Source: Acetobacteraceae bacterium H6797
GTDB lineage: Bacteria > Pseudomonadota > Alphaproteobacteria > Acetobacterales > Acetobacteraceae
Length of the DNA stretch: 64,000 nucleotides
Reading direction: 5' to 3'
NCBI GenBank assembly: GCA_015223225.1
Contig: JADFCQ010000003.1
Span: forward strand, 434,001-498,000
Shown here piece after piece: positions 45,201-52,578 of this stretch. The notes under the pieces are model-generated. The model saw only the letters and a program-made list of their open reading frames with translations. It made no database searches and was not told the DNA's origin. The translations under genes were made by a program, and so were the position numbers. Each line of letters starts with the position of its first letter. Position 1 is the first letter of the stretch.

Positions 45201-46600
45201 GTAGCTATCACGCCGAACTCTCAGCCCGGAACCAGCGCCTGCGCGTTCACTACCTGCTGGAGCCAGGCTGGAAAGCCGACGCCGCCATCCAGGGCCTCGG
45301 CAGGACGAACCGCACCAACCAGGCCCAACCGCCGCTGTTCCGGCCGATCGCCACGGACGTGAAGGCGGAAAAGCGCTTCCTCTCCACCATCGCCCGCCGC
45401 CTCGATACGCTGGGCGCGATCACGCGCGGCCAGCGCCAGACCGGCGGACAGGGCCTGTTCCGGCCTGAGGACAATCTGGAATCGAGTTACGCGCGCGATG
45501 CCCTTCGCCAGCTCTATCTCCAGATCGTGCGCGGCAAGATCGAAGGCTGCTCGCTCCGGCGTTTCGAGGACGCCACCGGCCTGAAACTGATGGACGCCAA
45601 CGGCATCAAGGATGAGTTGCCGCCGATCACCACCTTCCTCAACCGGTTGCTCGCCCTCACCATCGAGCTGCAGGGCATCTTGTTCACCGCCTTCGAAATG
45701 CTGCTCGAGGCGAAGGTGGCGGGCGCGATCGCCAGTGGCGTCTATGACGTCGGCCTGGAAACGCTGACGGCGGAGAGCTTCGTCGTCACCGAGCGGACCA
45801 CCATCTACACCCATCCTGCGACGGGTGCGGAAGCGCGTCTTCTCAGCCTCATCGAACGCCGCCGCAATCGGCCGACGTCGACGGAGACCGCGCTGGCCTG
45901 GCTGGACGATCCGCACGCCCGGCTGCTCGTGAATGAGCGCTCTGGCCGAGCCGCTGTGCAAATTCCTGCGCCGTCGCTCATGCTCGACGACGGCGAGATC
46001 GAACGGCGCGTGCGGTTGATCCGGCCGATGGAGCAGCACCACGTCTCGTTGAAGATGATGGCCGACAGCCATTGGCAGGAGACCGATCGCGAAACCTTCG
46101 CCGCCATCTGGCAGCGCGAGGTGTCGGAGGTCCCGGCCTTCACCGAGAACACGATCCATATGGTCAGCGGCCTGCTATTGCCCGTGTGGAAGCGCCTGCC
46201 CAACGAGTCGACGCGCGTCTATCGCCTTCAGACCGATGACGGCGAACGCATCATCGGCCGACGCGTCTCACCGGCCTGGGCCGCCAACGCCGCCTCGACC
46301 GGCGCGACCAACCTCGGCGCGGAGGACGCCTACGCGGCGCTGATCGACGGCCGCACCATCCTCGACCTTGCCGAAGGCCTTCAGCTTCGCCGGGCCCGCG
46401 TCATGGGCGCGAACCGCATCGAACTCTCCGGATTCACGGACGCGATGCGCGACCGGCTGCGGAGCTACAGGCTGTATAGCGAGATCATCTCGTGGAAGTT
46501 GCGCTTCTTCGTGCCCGTCGACGCCACCGGGCCGGCCATCCTCGGAAAGCTGCTCGAAACCTATCCGCTGACGCGCATCTCCGAGCGGGAGGCGGCATGA
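42269..46600 (+). CDS. N6-adenine methylase fused to strawberry-notch-like helicase
   Basis: 1443 residues. The N-terminal methyltransferase part has SAM motif VLEPSAGTGLLAIL (about 150-163) and catalytic NPPF in VIMNPPFSAM (about 216). Then an SF2 helicase: Walker A LGDGTGAGKGRQSAGI (about 504), IIFDEAHAM (about 612), a VTYVSATGAT motif III and a strawberry-notch C-terminal region with GLGRTNRTNQAQPP. Such fusions may methylate and remodel entering ICE DNA to evade restriction. It starts after a radC-like leader and overlaps the Toprim gene by 4 bp. Confidence 0.87.
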   Translation: MTLALTSAAADAAVSLPAVPVSAPAAAVFGAAQRLLVHLERGERIDAAALRGAMEQAFGTSDTTGAWTWKTAYDACEAATVLFLRKYGKALFRKAASPAARLSALSKIAGLLPTHTRRSEESQAMQQFSTPTPLALAAVTAAAVAPGDIVLEPSAGTGLLAILAQISGGELLLNELSEARADLLAALFPDVAVSRFDAAQIDDHLPATAAPTTVIMNPPFSAMVHVSGRMADAAYRHVASALARLANGGRLVAITGANFGPEIPAWTDSFKRLQERGRVVFTAAIDGSVYARHGTTIETRLTVIDKLPADDPTTFPTSAGVAPDAATLLGWIEAQVPARLAMATPPSPPVSPATTPRTVRGYLARASVARPAASLAIEPESVELAYETIDWMPPEGARLTDAIYEQYGLQSIHIPGAKAHPTKLVQSAAMASIAPPKPSYRPMLPANICDLLSDAQLETVIFAGEAHSDFLAGAWTVDETFDLVKAAPPDAENAVRFRRGYMLGDGTGAGKGRQSAGIILDNWLRGRRKAVWVSKSDKLIEDAQRDWSALGMERLLVTPLSRFPQGKPITLSEGVLFTTYATLRSDDRGEKVSRVRQIVDWLGSDFDGAIIFDEAHAMQNAAGGKGERGDVAASQQGRAGLRLQHALPNARVTYVSATGATTVHNLAYAQRLGLWGGEDFPFATRAEFVEAIEDGGVAAMEVLARDLRSLGLYTARSLSYDGVEYELIEHQLTDEQRAIYDAYAGAFAVIHNNLDAAMQAANITGSDGTLNKQAKSAARSAFESAKQRFFGHLLTSMKTPTLIRSIEGDLNAGHAAVIQIVSTGEALMERRLAEIPTEEWNDVRVDITPREYVLDYLAHSFPVQLYEPFTDSEGNLSSRPVYRDGQPVESREAVARRNDLIERLASLPPVPGALDQIVQRFGTEMVAEVTGRSRRIVRKGHRLVVENRAPSANLAETSAFMDDQKRILVFSDAGGTGRSYHAELSARNQRLRVHYLLEPGWKADAAIQGLGRTNRTNQAQPPLFRPIATDVKAEKRFLSTIARRLDTLGAITRGQRQTGGQGLFRPEDNLESSYARDALRQLYLQIVRGKIEGCSLRRFEDATGLKLMDANGIKDELPPITTFLNRLLALTIELQGILFTAFEMLLEAKVAGAIASGVYDVGLETLTAESFVVTERTTIYTHPATGAEARLLSLIERRRNRPTSTETALAWLDDPHARLLVNERSGRAAVQIPAPSLMLDDGEIERRVRLIRPMEQHHVSLKMMADSHWQETDRETFAAIWQREVSEVPAFTENTIHMVSGLLLPVWKRLPNESTRVYRLQTDDGERIIGRRVSPAWAANAASTGATNLGAEDAYAALIDGRTILDLAEGLQLRRARVMGANRIELSGFTDAMRDRLRSYRLYSEIISWKLRFFVPVDATGPAILGKLLETYPLTRISEREAA

Positions 46601-47640
46601 TGGCACGGATCGACGCCTCCGATCTGGCGCACCGTCTCGGCCGGCAGGCCGAGGCGGTCTGCCGCCACTACCTTTCCAACGGTCGCCGTCAGGGCGGCTA
46701 TTGGCAGGTTGGCGATGTTCGCAACGCCAAGGGCCGCTCGATGTTCGTGCGGCTCCGTGACACGCCGAAGGGACCAGCGGGCAAATGGAACGATGCGGCC
46801 ACCGGCGAGCATGGCGACCTGCTCGACGTGATCCGGGAATCGCTCGGCCTGATCGACTTCACCGATGTCGTCGAAGAGGCGCGCAGCTTCCTTAGCATGC
46901 CGCAACCCGAACCAGGACCAGCGCCGTCGCGACAGGGGCGAGCGCCAGCCCCCTCGGGATCGTCCGAGGCGGCGCGCCGCCTCTTCGCCATGTCGCAGCC
47001 GATCGCGGGCACCATCGTGGAAACGTATCTCCGCAAACGCGGGATTACGGCTTTGCACGGGACCTCCAGCCTGCGTTTCCATCCGAGGTGCTACTACCGT
47101 CCCGACGACGATGGCCCCACCGAAACCTGGCCGGCGATGATCGCCGCCGTCACCGATCTGGACGGCACGATCACGGGAGCCCACCGCACTTGGCTCTCCC
47201 CCGACGGCTCCGACAAGGCGCCGATCGACACCCAGCGCAAGGCGATGGGCGATCTGCTCGGTCATGCGGTCCGCATCGGCGTGCCGGGCGACGTGATGGC
47301 GGCAGGCGAAGGCATCGAAACCATGCTGTCGCTGCGTCAGGTCGTGCCCGACATGGCGATCGCGCCCGCGCTCTCGGCGGCGCACCTTGCCGCCATCCTG
47401 TTCCCGTCGACGCTTCGCAGGCTCTACATCGTCCGCGACAACGATCCGGCAGGAGACGGCGCGCGGGACAACCTGATCGAACGTGCTAATGCGGCCGGGA
47501 TTGAAGCGATCGTGCTCTCGCCGGCGCTCGGGGACTGCAACGAAGATCTGCGCCTGCTCGGCCTGGAAGCGCTCCGGTCAGGAATCCGCGTGCAGCTCGC
47601 CCCCCAGGACGTCGCCCGCTTCATGGCGGTCGCAGCATAG
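46597..47640 (+). CDS. Toprim-domain primase-like protein
   Basis: 347 residues. N-terminal zinc-free primase-like module (DUF7146 type: RQGGYWQVGDVRNAKGRSMFVRL, KWNDAATGEHGDLLDVIRE), a proline-rich linker at about 110-125, then a Toprim_3 domain with catalytic Glu in AAGEGIETMLS (about 236-246) and the acidic pair in VRDNDPAGDGA (about 279-289). It may prime complementary-strand synthesis on transferred ssDNA. Coupled by overlap to the methylase-helicase gene. Confidence 0.85.
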   Translation: MMARIDASDLAHRLGRQAEAVCRHYLSNGRRQGGYWQVGDVRNAKGRSMFVRLRDTPKGPAGKWNDAATGEHGDLLDVIRESLGLIDFTDVVEEARSFLSMPQPEPGPAPSRQGRAPAPSGSSEAARRLFAMSQPIAGTIVETYLRKRGITALHGTSSLRFHPRCYYRPDDDGPTETWPAMIAAVTDLDGTITGAHRTWLSPDGSDKAPIDTQRKAMGDLLGHAVRIGVPGDVMAAGEGIETMLSLRQVVPDMAIAPALSAAHLAAILFPSTLRRLYIVRDNDPAGDGARDNLIERANAAGIEAIVLSPALGDCNEDLRLLGLEALRSGIRVQLAPQDVARFMAVAA

Positions 47641-47948
47641 CCGGTATCTGGAAGCGAGGCGGCCCGGCGCCGCCTTGCTCGCTGGCTGCTGGACCCGTCA
47701 GAGGGACCGCGCCTCGGCCTTCGAGAGGGCGATCGGCCGTCAGCCGGGCCGGATCGGCAATGGCTGCGGCCGACGATTTTCCGGCGGCGCGTGCCGCGCC
47801 TTTCCATCGCGAAACAAAATCGCCGGCCTCCGCCATCCTCCGCTGACGCTTCGGCCCTGCGCCTTGCTCCGGGTGCAGGGCCGACCCGCCCGACGGCTTC
47901 GTCGCCATGAAGGCCGCGACGGTCGCGGTCCAACCGACGGAGCATCCC
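47641..47948. other. Gene-free spacer with repeated element and hairpin
   Basis: 308 bp. Positions 47807-47845 (TCGCGAAACAA ... CGCCATCCTCCGCTG) are repeated with few changes at 50844-50883, upstream of the DUF736 gene. Just after it is a perfect 8-bp stem GGCCCTGC/GCAGGGCC (47853-47882). The spacing to the next gene is similar in both places, suggesting a shared regulatory leader. Confidence 0.5.
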
Positions 47949-48875
47949 ATGAACGAGCACGACGACTTCGAACCGCACCACGACTCGTCTCCCACCGACG
48001 ACATGCTGCAGGAACTCCAGCTCTACGGCTATCGCCCCTCCGAGGACGAACCCGATCCCCGCCCGGTCCCGGAAGACCGCGTCATCGAGGGAGCCGTCGC
48101 AGATATCTTCGACGCCCTCATCGCCACCCTGGCCGACACCAGCCTCGATCACGACCTCAACGAACTGCTCTGGTCGACCGTCAATATGTTCCACCGCGCC
48201 GTCAGCCGCATCGAAGACACGCTCGACGACAACGAACAGGGCCAGAAACGTCTCCAGCGCGAACAGGACGGCTCCGAGGTCAAGTCGCTGCAGCTTGAGA
48301 ACCTGATCGACATGGGCAAGAGCCTGGTCGAACGCCGCGACAGCATGGAAGTCTTCCGCGAAAGCGCCGCCGAGCATTACCTTCGCGTCACGGGCTCGCC
48401 GTGGTCGCCCCGGACCGGATCACGGGTCAACCATCGCCATCTCACCGCTGCGATGATCGACAGCCGCGACTTCCTCGCCGCCAAGCGTCGCGCGGAAACC
48501 GAGGTGCTGGTTCCGACCGGGCCGAAGATCGCCTTCTCCGGCGGCGACACCACGGACCACCAGGCCATCTGGGCCAAGCTTGACCAGATCCACGCCAAGC
48601 ACCCCGACATGGTGCTGATGCACGGCGGTACGCCCAAAGGCGCCGAGAAGATCGCCGCCCGCTGGGCCGACACCCGCAAGGTGCCGCAAGTCGCCTTCAA
48701 GCCCGACTGGACGAAGCACGGCAAGGCCGCGCCCTTCAAGCGCAACGATCAGATGCTGACCATCATGCCGATCGGCGTCGTGATCTTCCCCGGCACCGGC
48801 ATTCAGGACAATCTCGCCGACAAGGCCCGCAAGCTGGGCATTCCGGTCTATCGTTTCGGATCGGGCGGCGCGTAA
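47949..48875 (+). CDS. DUF2493 (SLOG/YspA-like) protein
   Basis: 308 residues from ATG 47949. The C-terminal domain (about 190-305) has the nucleotide-binding SLOG signature MVLMHGGTPKGAEKIAARWADTRKVPQVAFKPDWTKHGKAAPFKRNDQML and GVVIFPGTGIQDNLADKARKLGIPVYRF. The N-terminal half is acidic and helical. SLOG domains bind or process nucleotide ligands, and the DUF2493 group is widespread on mobile elements. The exact role is unknown. Confidence 0.82.
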   Translation: MNEHDDFEPHHDSSPTDDMLQELQLYGYRPSEDEPDPRPVPEDRVIEGAVADIFDALIATLADTSLDHDLNELLWSTVNMFHRAVSRIEDTLDDNEQGQKRLQREQDGSEVKSLQLENLIDMGKSLVERRDSMEVFRESAAEHYLRVTGSPWSPRTGSRVNHRHLTAAMIDSRDFLAAKRRAETEVLVPTGPKIAFSGGDTTDHQAIWAKLDQIHAKHPDMVLMHGGTPKGAEKIAARWADTRKVPQVAFKPDWTKHGKAAPFKRNDQMLTIMPIGVVIFPGTGIQDNLADKARKLGIPVYRFGSGGA

Positions 48876-49088
48876 GCGCCGCCCTTGGCTGTTCGCTCTC
48901 GACCGAAGTCGACATGCGTGACGGTCTGAAGTCCGCTCATGCCTCGTGTAAATCAATGCAAAACAGGCGAAGTAATCGGGTTGGATATTTTTGTTATTTT
49001 GGCATCTTGGCGCGATGCCGGACCTAATACCATTCCCCGATGACTTCGCGCCGGACCTTCATCTGTCCGAGACGTTCCGGCGGACGCC

Positions 49089-49466
49089 ATGTCTCAACTC
49101 GACTGCGCTGCCTGGGCGGCCGGGAAACGCGCCGATAGCCTAGCCCTTCACGCGATCGCCATCGCCACCGAGTTGTTGCTCAAATCTCATCTGCTCCGCA
49201 CCGCAAGCACCGACGCCTGGAACCGTGCGCAGATCGGTCACAACCTCGATCGGGCGGCCCGATACGCCGAACGCGCCGGTCTGGATCTGCCATCCCGGCT
49301 CGCACTCGTTGTCGATCAGCTTCATCCGTATTTCCAGCGCGGCGGATTTCAGCGCGGGGGTCCGCGAGCATGGCCGGCGGGATTTGCGGATGATGCCTGC
49401 GACATTGTGCGTGAACTCGCTCAAGCGGTCTTCGATCATGCGCGCCAGGACGCCCACGGCTCCTGA
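49089..49466 (+). CDS. Small HEPN-like protein
   Basis: 125 residues, helical. ADSLALHAIAIATELLLKSHLL, then AQIGHNLDRAARYAERAGLDLPSRLALVVDQLHPYFQ resembles HEPN proteins (long helix with ELLLK, then a GHNL turn). The canonical catalytic R-x4-6-H is not evident, so nuclease activity is uncertain. It stands alone after DUF2493 without a nucleotidyltransferase partner. The weak ribosome site makes the start uncertain. Confidence 0.45.
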   Translation: MSQLDCAAWAAGKRADSLALHAIAIATELLLKSHLLRTASTDAWNRAQIGHNLDRAARYAERAGLDLPSRLALVVDQLHPYFQRGGFQRGGPRAWPAGFADDACDIVRELAQAVFDHARQDAHGS

Positions 49467-49671
49467 AGCGAAGACGACCACACCCCGCGATCCATTGCGC
49501 TGATCCTTGGTCCGGCCGCGGGCCTGACGCCATCAACCCGTAAAGGGTCGGACTACGCGAGACGCGTGCCGCCGCTCCGGCTGCGCCTGCGCGGTGATTG
49601 CGGCTCCCGGCCGGACACTTCGGGCGCCTGTCAGCGGGGGATGGTCCTCCGCTCAAACAGGAGCCGGAGCA

Positions 49672-49839
49672 ATGTCCTTCCCCGACGCGCACGCCTACGC
49701 CTTCAGCCTCGCCACCACCCTGATGGCCGTCATCGTCATCTTCCGCGCCGGCGACGGCACCCTCTCGGTCACGACCGCCAACGAGTTCGACGGCGATGAA
49801 ACCGAGATCGTCAGCGAGATCGATCCGTTCGCCCCATGA
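49672..49839 (+). CDS. Very small conserved ICE protein
   Basis: 55 residues. GGAG lies close upstream. Sequence MSFPDAHAYAFSLATTLMAV, then VIFRAGDGTLSV and NEFDGDETEIVSEIDPFAP. The first part could be a short membrane-associated helix; the tail is acidic. No function known. Confidence 0.5.
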   Translation: MSFPDAHAYAFSLATTLMAVIVIFRAGDGTLSVTTANEFDGDETEIVSEIDPFAP

Positions 49840-49975
49840 CGGGGCGACGGCCGTTCGGCCGAAGCGGGCACCGATCGGTTTCCGCTCCCCGACGGCGCCA
49901 TTCCCTGCTAGAATCGTGCGGCGCCGTGGTGGTGGTGGAGGCGCGACCGTCAGACCATTCTCACGGAGAACCACC

Positions 49976-50416
49976 ATGATCTTCCTTGGCATCCTTCTCA
50001 GTTTCGCCGCCATCGGCTTCCTCTGCTGGCTGCTCTTCACGTTAGCCGTCTATGCGCTCCCGTTCTTCGCGGGCGTGAGCCTCGGCATGTGGGCATATGG
50101 CTCAGGCGCTGGCTGGCTCGGCGCGATTATCATCGGCTTCGTCGTGGCTGGTCTGACCTTCGGCGTCGGTCAGTTCCTGCTCGCCACCGTGCGTCCGATC
50201 TGGGCGCGGCTCCTCATCGCCATCGCCTTTGTCGCGCCTGCGGTGATCGCTGGGTTCCATGCCGCCCATGGCGTCGTCAAGCACACTATGCCGTCCGAGA
50301 CCTGGCAGCTCGTATTCTCGATCATTGGAGCTATCGCTGTCGGTGTGACCGCCTTCGCACGGATCACCGGCATGGCGGCCCCCGATCCTTCGGCGGGCCA
50401 ACTGTCTCGCGTCTGA
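49976..50416 (+). CDS. Small integral membrane protein
   Basis: 146 residues from ATG 49976 after CACGGAGAACC. Four predicted transmembrane segments: about 2-25, 32-55 (with GWLGAIIIGFVVAG), 75-95 and 108-128. No family recognised. It could be an entry-exclusion or mating-pair accessory protein, but nothing in the sequence proves that. Confidence 0.6.
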   Translation: MIFLGILLSFAAIGFLCWLLFTLAVYALPFFAGVSLGMWAYGSGAGWLGAIIIGFVVAGLTFGVGQFLLATVRPIWARLLIAIAFVAPAVIAGFHAAHGVVKHTMPSETWQLVFSIIGAIAVGVTAFARITGMAAPDPSAGQLSRV

Positions 50417-50983
50417 TGCGGAGGGCCTTAAGCGGCTCCAAACTGAGACGGATATCCCCTTCGCGTCGTGAGGGCCGGCTCAGAGCGGGCGAACGCACGG
50501 AGCGCCAAGGCGAGTCCCCGCAAGACGGTCGCATATTGAGCGGGTGGAGAGGCAGCGGCCATAGCGACGGGCCGACGATCTCCGGCCAGCGGTGCGATCC
50601 TGCTGTTGGCGTCTGGGACAGAAGTTGCATGCGATGGCCCGGAACGAGGCAATGAAGTCGGTGACGTCCAGCGGGTCTTTGGCGGATGCGGGTGGCCAGG
50701 GTCTCCGAGTTCCGCCCATTCAGCGACCGCTCCAAACGGCCTCTTCAATGGCCTGATCTGGCCGAAGGACGGCTGCGCCTCGAGCGCCTATGCCACAACG
50801 GCGCGTCCCGACTTTCTTCCCCTGCCGGCTGCGCCGTCATTCCTCGCGAAACAACAAAGTCGCGCCTGCGCCATCCTCCGCTGCGCTCCGGTCGCAAGCG
50901 ATGTGTCGTCGCTCACCTCCGGCCTGCCGATCGCCATCGAGGCCGCAATGGTGCGGGCTCGGAAATGGATACGGAGACCTACA
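50417..50983. other. Long gene-free stretch before DUF736 gene
   Basis: 567 bp. Overlapping minus-strand frames (to 50748) are arginine/proline-rich and look like noise or decayed sequence. Positions 50844-50883 repeat the element at 47807-47845. The right end carries the ribosome site of the DUF736 gene. No RNA gene recognised. Confidence 0.5.
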
Positions 50984-51310
50984 ATGGCCACCATCGGCAC
51001 CTTCAAGAAGACCGCCTCGAACGAGTACACCGGCGACATCGTCACCCTCAGCGTCCAGGCCAAGAACGTCCGCATCGTCCCCGACCTGCGCGCCAGCGGC
51101 GAGAACGCCCCCAGCCACCGGGTCCTGGTCGGCCGAGCCGAGATCGGCGCCGCCTGGTCCAAGCGCTCCAACGAGGGCCGCGACTATCTGGGCCTCAAGC
51201 TCGACGATCCGAGCTTCAACGCCCCAATCTACGCCAACCTCTTCGACGACGAGGACGGTGACACCTTCTCCCTCATCTGGTCCCGCCCCAACGGTCGCCG
51301 CACCGACTGA
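50984..51310 (+). CDS. DUF736 protein (first copy)
   Basis: 108 residues, complete DUF736: MATIGTFKKTASNEYTGDIV, VRIVPD, HRVLVGRAEIGAAWSKRSNEGRDYLGLKLDDPSFNAPIYANLF, SLIWSRP. A small single-domain protein carried by most alphaproteobacterial conjugative elements; function unknown, proposed only from context. A diverged second copy lies at 56612. GGAG is eight bases from the ATG, and a tetraloop hairpin follows. Confidence 0.88.
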   Translation: MATIGTFKKTASNEYTGDIVTLSVQAKNVRIVPDLRASGENAPSHRVLVGRAEIGAAWSKRSNEGRDYLGLKLDDPSFNAPIYANLFDDEDGDTFSLIWSRPNGRRTD

Positions 51311-51319
51311 GGCGGACAG

Positions 51320-51343
51320 GGCCCCGGCCGAAAGGCCGGGGCC
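51320..51343 (+). terminator. Hairpin with GAAA tetraloop
   Basis: Perfect 10-bp stem GGCCCCGGCC/GGCCGGGGCC closed by GAAA, 9 bp after the DUF736 stop; TTTT occurs 9 bases later. Probable terminator isolating the regulatory genes downstream. Confidence 0.75.
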
Positions 51344-51443
51344 ACCACCTCGTTTTGACCGAATCACCAGCGTCATCAAACGGTAGTCCGAGTCGCGTAC
51401 CGGCGCCGCCGATGCTCATTTCTGGTGACGCCGCGACCAAGAA

Positions 51444-51458
51444 CGACTATTTTAGTCG
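51444..51458. promoter_or_regulatory. CGACTA operator upstream of HTH regulator
   Basis: CGACTA-TTT-TAGTCG, 43 bp upstream of the HTH gene at 51502; the same palindrome as at 31790 and 32038. Probably bound by the HTH protein itself or by a partner. Confidence 0.55.
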
Positions 51459-51490
51459 TAGTTCTGGAGTGCGTATTGGCCCTGATGGGA

Positions 51491-51510
51491 GGTGATCATG
51501 CATGATCACC
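51491..51510. promoter_or_regulatory. Perfect 20-bp palindrome over the HTH start codon
   Basis: GGTGATCATGCATGATCACC is fully self-complementary, spans the last base pairs of the ribosome site (GGGAGG) and includes the ATG at 51502. As DNA it could be an autoregulatory operator; as RNA the hairpin would mask initiation. Confidence 0.6.
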
Positions 51511-51750
51511 GCCCGACAGTCACGGGCCGCACGCGCGTTGCTGGGTTGGACACAGGAGACGCTCGCTGACAAGGCCCAGGTATCGCTGACCGCGCTCAAG
51601 CGCCTCGAATCCGAAAGCGGACTCGAGGTGTACGAGACCACGCGCGATCAGGTTCGCAGGGCGCTTGAAGCAGCAGGCATCGTTCTCCTGTCTACTGACC
51701 GAGGACATGGAGTGCTGCTCGTTGGTGATCGCGGAAATCGAAAGATGTGA
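51502..51750 (+). CDS. Xre-type HTH regulator, QseC-like
   Basis: 82 residues: a single helix-turn-helix (ARALLGWTQETLADKAQVSLTALKRLESE) plus a short beta tail (GIVLLSTDRGHGVLLVGD). Size, fold and the following DUF2285 gene match QseC, the regulator of antiactivator expression in ICEMlSymR7A. Two palindromes in its own promoter point to autoregulation. Unlike what I recall for R7A, it is co-directional with the downstream small DUF2285 gene. Assignment to QseC is inference from context. Confidence 0.68.
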   Translation: MITARQSRAARALLGWTQETLADKAQVSLTALKRLESESGLEVYETTRDQVRRALEAAGIVLLSTDRGHGVLLVGDRGNRKM

Positions 51751-51860
51751 CCGGTTGCAGCAAAGAGCTTGCGCTGATCCCGCATTCGTCGTTTCCCGAG
51801 AAAGCTTCATCCCGCACGAAATCCAGCAAGCGAATGGGCTCAAGTTGAGCGAGCGACGCC

Positions 51861-52121
51861 ATGGTTGATCCCTTCGAGGATGACCCGCCTTCCGGCCAGG
51901 AGCTGACCGCCTACGACAGGTCGCATATCAAGCTCTATATGCGCCTGCTCGATGCGACCGCCGACGGTGCGGACTGGCGGGAAGCCGTCGAAATACTATT
52001 CGGTATCGACCCGCGCCGCGAACCGGAGCGCGCCCGCCGTGTCCATGACAGTCATCTTGAGCGCGCGCGCTGGATGACGCAGACCGGCTATCGGCTGCTT
52101 CTGCGCGAAGCCTGTAACTGA
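51861..52121 (+). CDS. Stand-alone DUF2285 protein, QseM-like antiactivator
   Basis: 86 residues. The core (ELTAYDRSHIKLYMRLLDATADGADWREAVEILFGIDPRREPERARRVHDSHLERARWMTQTGYRLLL) aligns in pattern with the DUF2285 end of the gene downstream, and length fits QseM (about 90 residues), the antiactivator that binds FseA in ICEMlSymR7A. It would keep the element integrated in most cells. It lies between the HTH regulator and the split activator. Confidence 0.62.
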   Translation: MVDPFEDDPPSGQELTAYDRSHIKLYMRLLDATADGADWREAVEILFGIDPRREPERARRVHDSHLERARWMTQTGYRLLLREACN

Positions 52122-52257
52122 CTGGCGTGGAAGGGTGATCGTCGCCATTGTGGTGCCGCTGCGGCACCGCGTGGTGACGCCTCTCTGGCTTCCCACAACC
52201 TCCATGCGCGGGAATCAATTCTCGCTCGACTTGCGCAATCCAGGGCGGGGGTTGAAT

Positions 52258-52578
52258 ATGAGGCCCGATACTTCTCGTTGGAGAGAAACACGCACTTACG
52301 ATTACTTCGATCGGCTTGCGATCGAAGGGCTCGCGTGGGAGTGCCTCCGGCGACACGAACCCTACCAACGAAGCTATCGCCAGATCCTGGAAGAGACGGA
52401 CGTGGCTGACCCGCTGCCTTTGGAAGCACAACAGCAGTGGGGGTTGCGATTTCCCCGCACGGCCGGGCTTGTCCGCTCTGAGACAATCCGTCCTTTGGTC
52501 GCCCGCCGTCGTTCCTTCCGTTCTCACGCTGGCGCCGGCTCCCGATCATCTGTCGCTCGGGGACGCGCCTCCGCTTAA
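52258..52578 (+). CDS. FseA-like excision activator, N-terminal frame (DUF6499)
   Basis: 106 residues in its own frame. The first 78 (MRPDTSRWRETRTYDYFDRL, AIEGLAWECLRRHEPYQRSYRQI, WGLRFPRTAGL) match the DUF6499 domain that normally precedes DUF2285 in one protein. After RP at CCT 52492 the frame drifts into arginine/serine-rich nonsense (VARRRSFRSHAGAGSRSS). A +1 shift at CCTTTGG (52492-52498) restores the expected junction. This corresponds to Msi172 of ICEMlSymR7A, which is joined to Msi171 by programmed +1 frameshifting. Confidence 0.65.
   Translation: MRPDTSRWRETRTYDYFDRLAIEGLAWECLRRHEPYQRSYRQILEETDVADPLPLEAQQQWGLRFPRTAGLVRSETIRPLVARRRSFRSHAGAGSRSSVARGRASA

Noticed and set aside
50428..50748. 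Minus-strand frames in the long gap before DUF736
   Set aside because: Proline/arginine-rich with no recognisable domain and several competing overlapping frames; looks non-coding.
52316..52495. Independent start of the DUF2285 gene at ATG 52316
   Set aside because: The residues before the shift point are arginine/serine-rich and match nothing, while the other frame carries the DUF6499 domain over the same bases.
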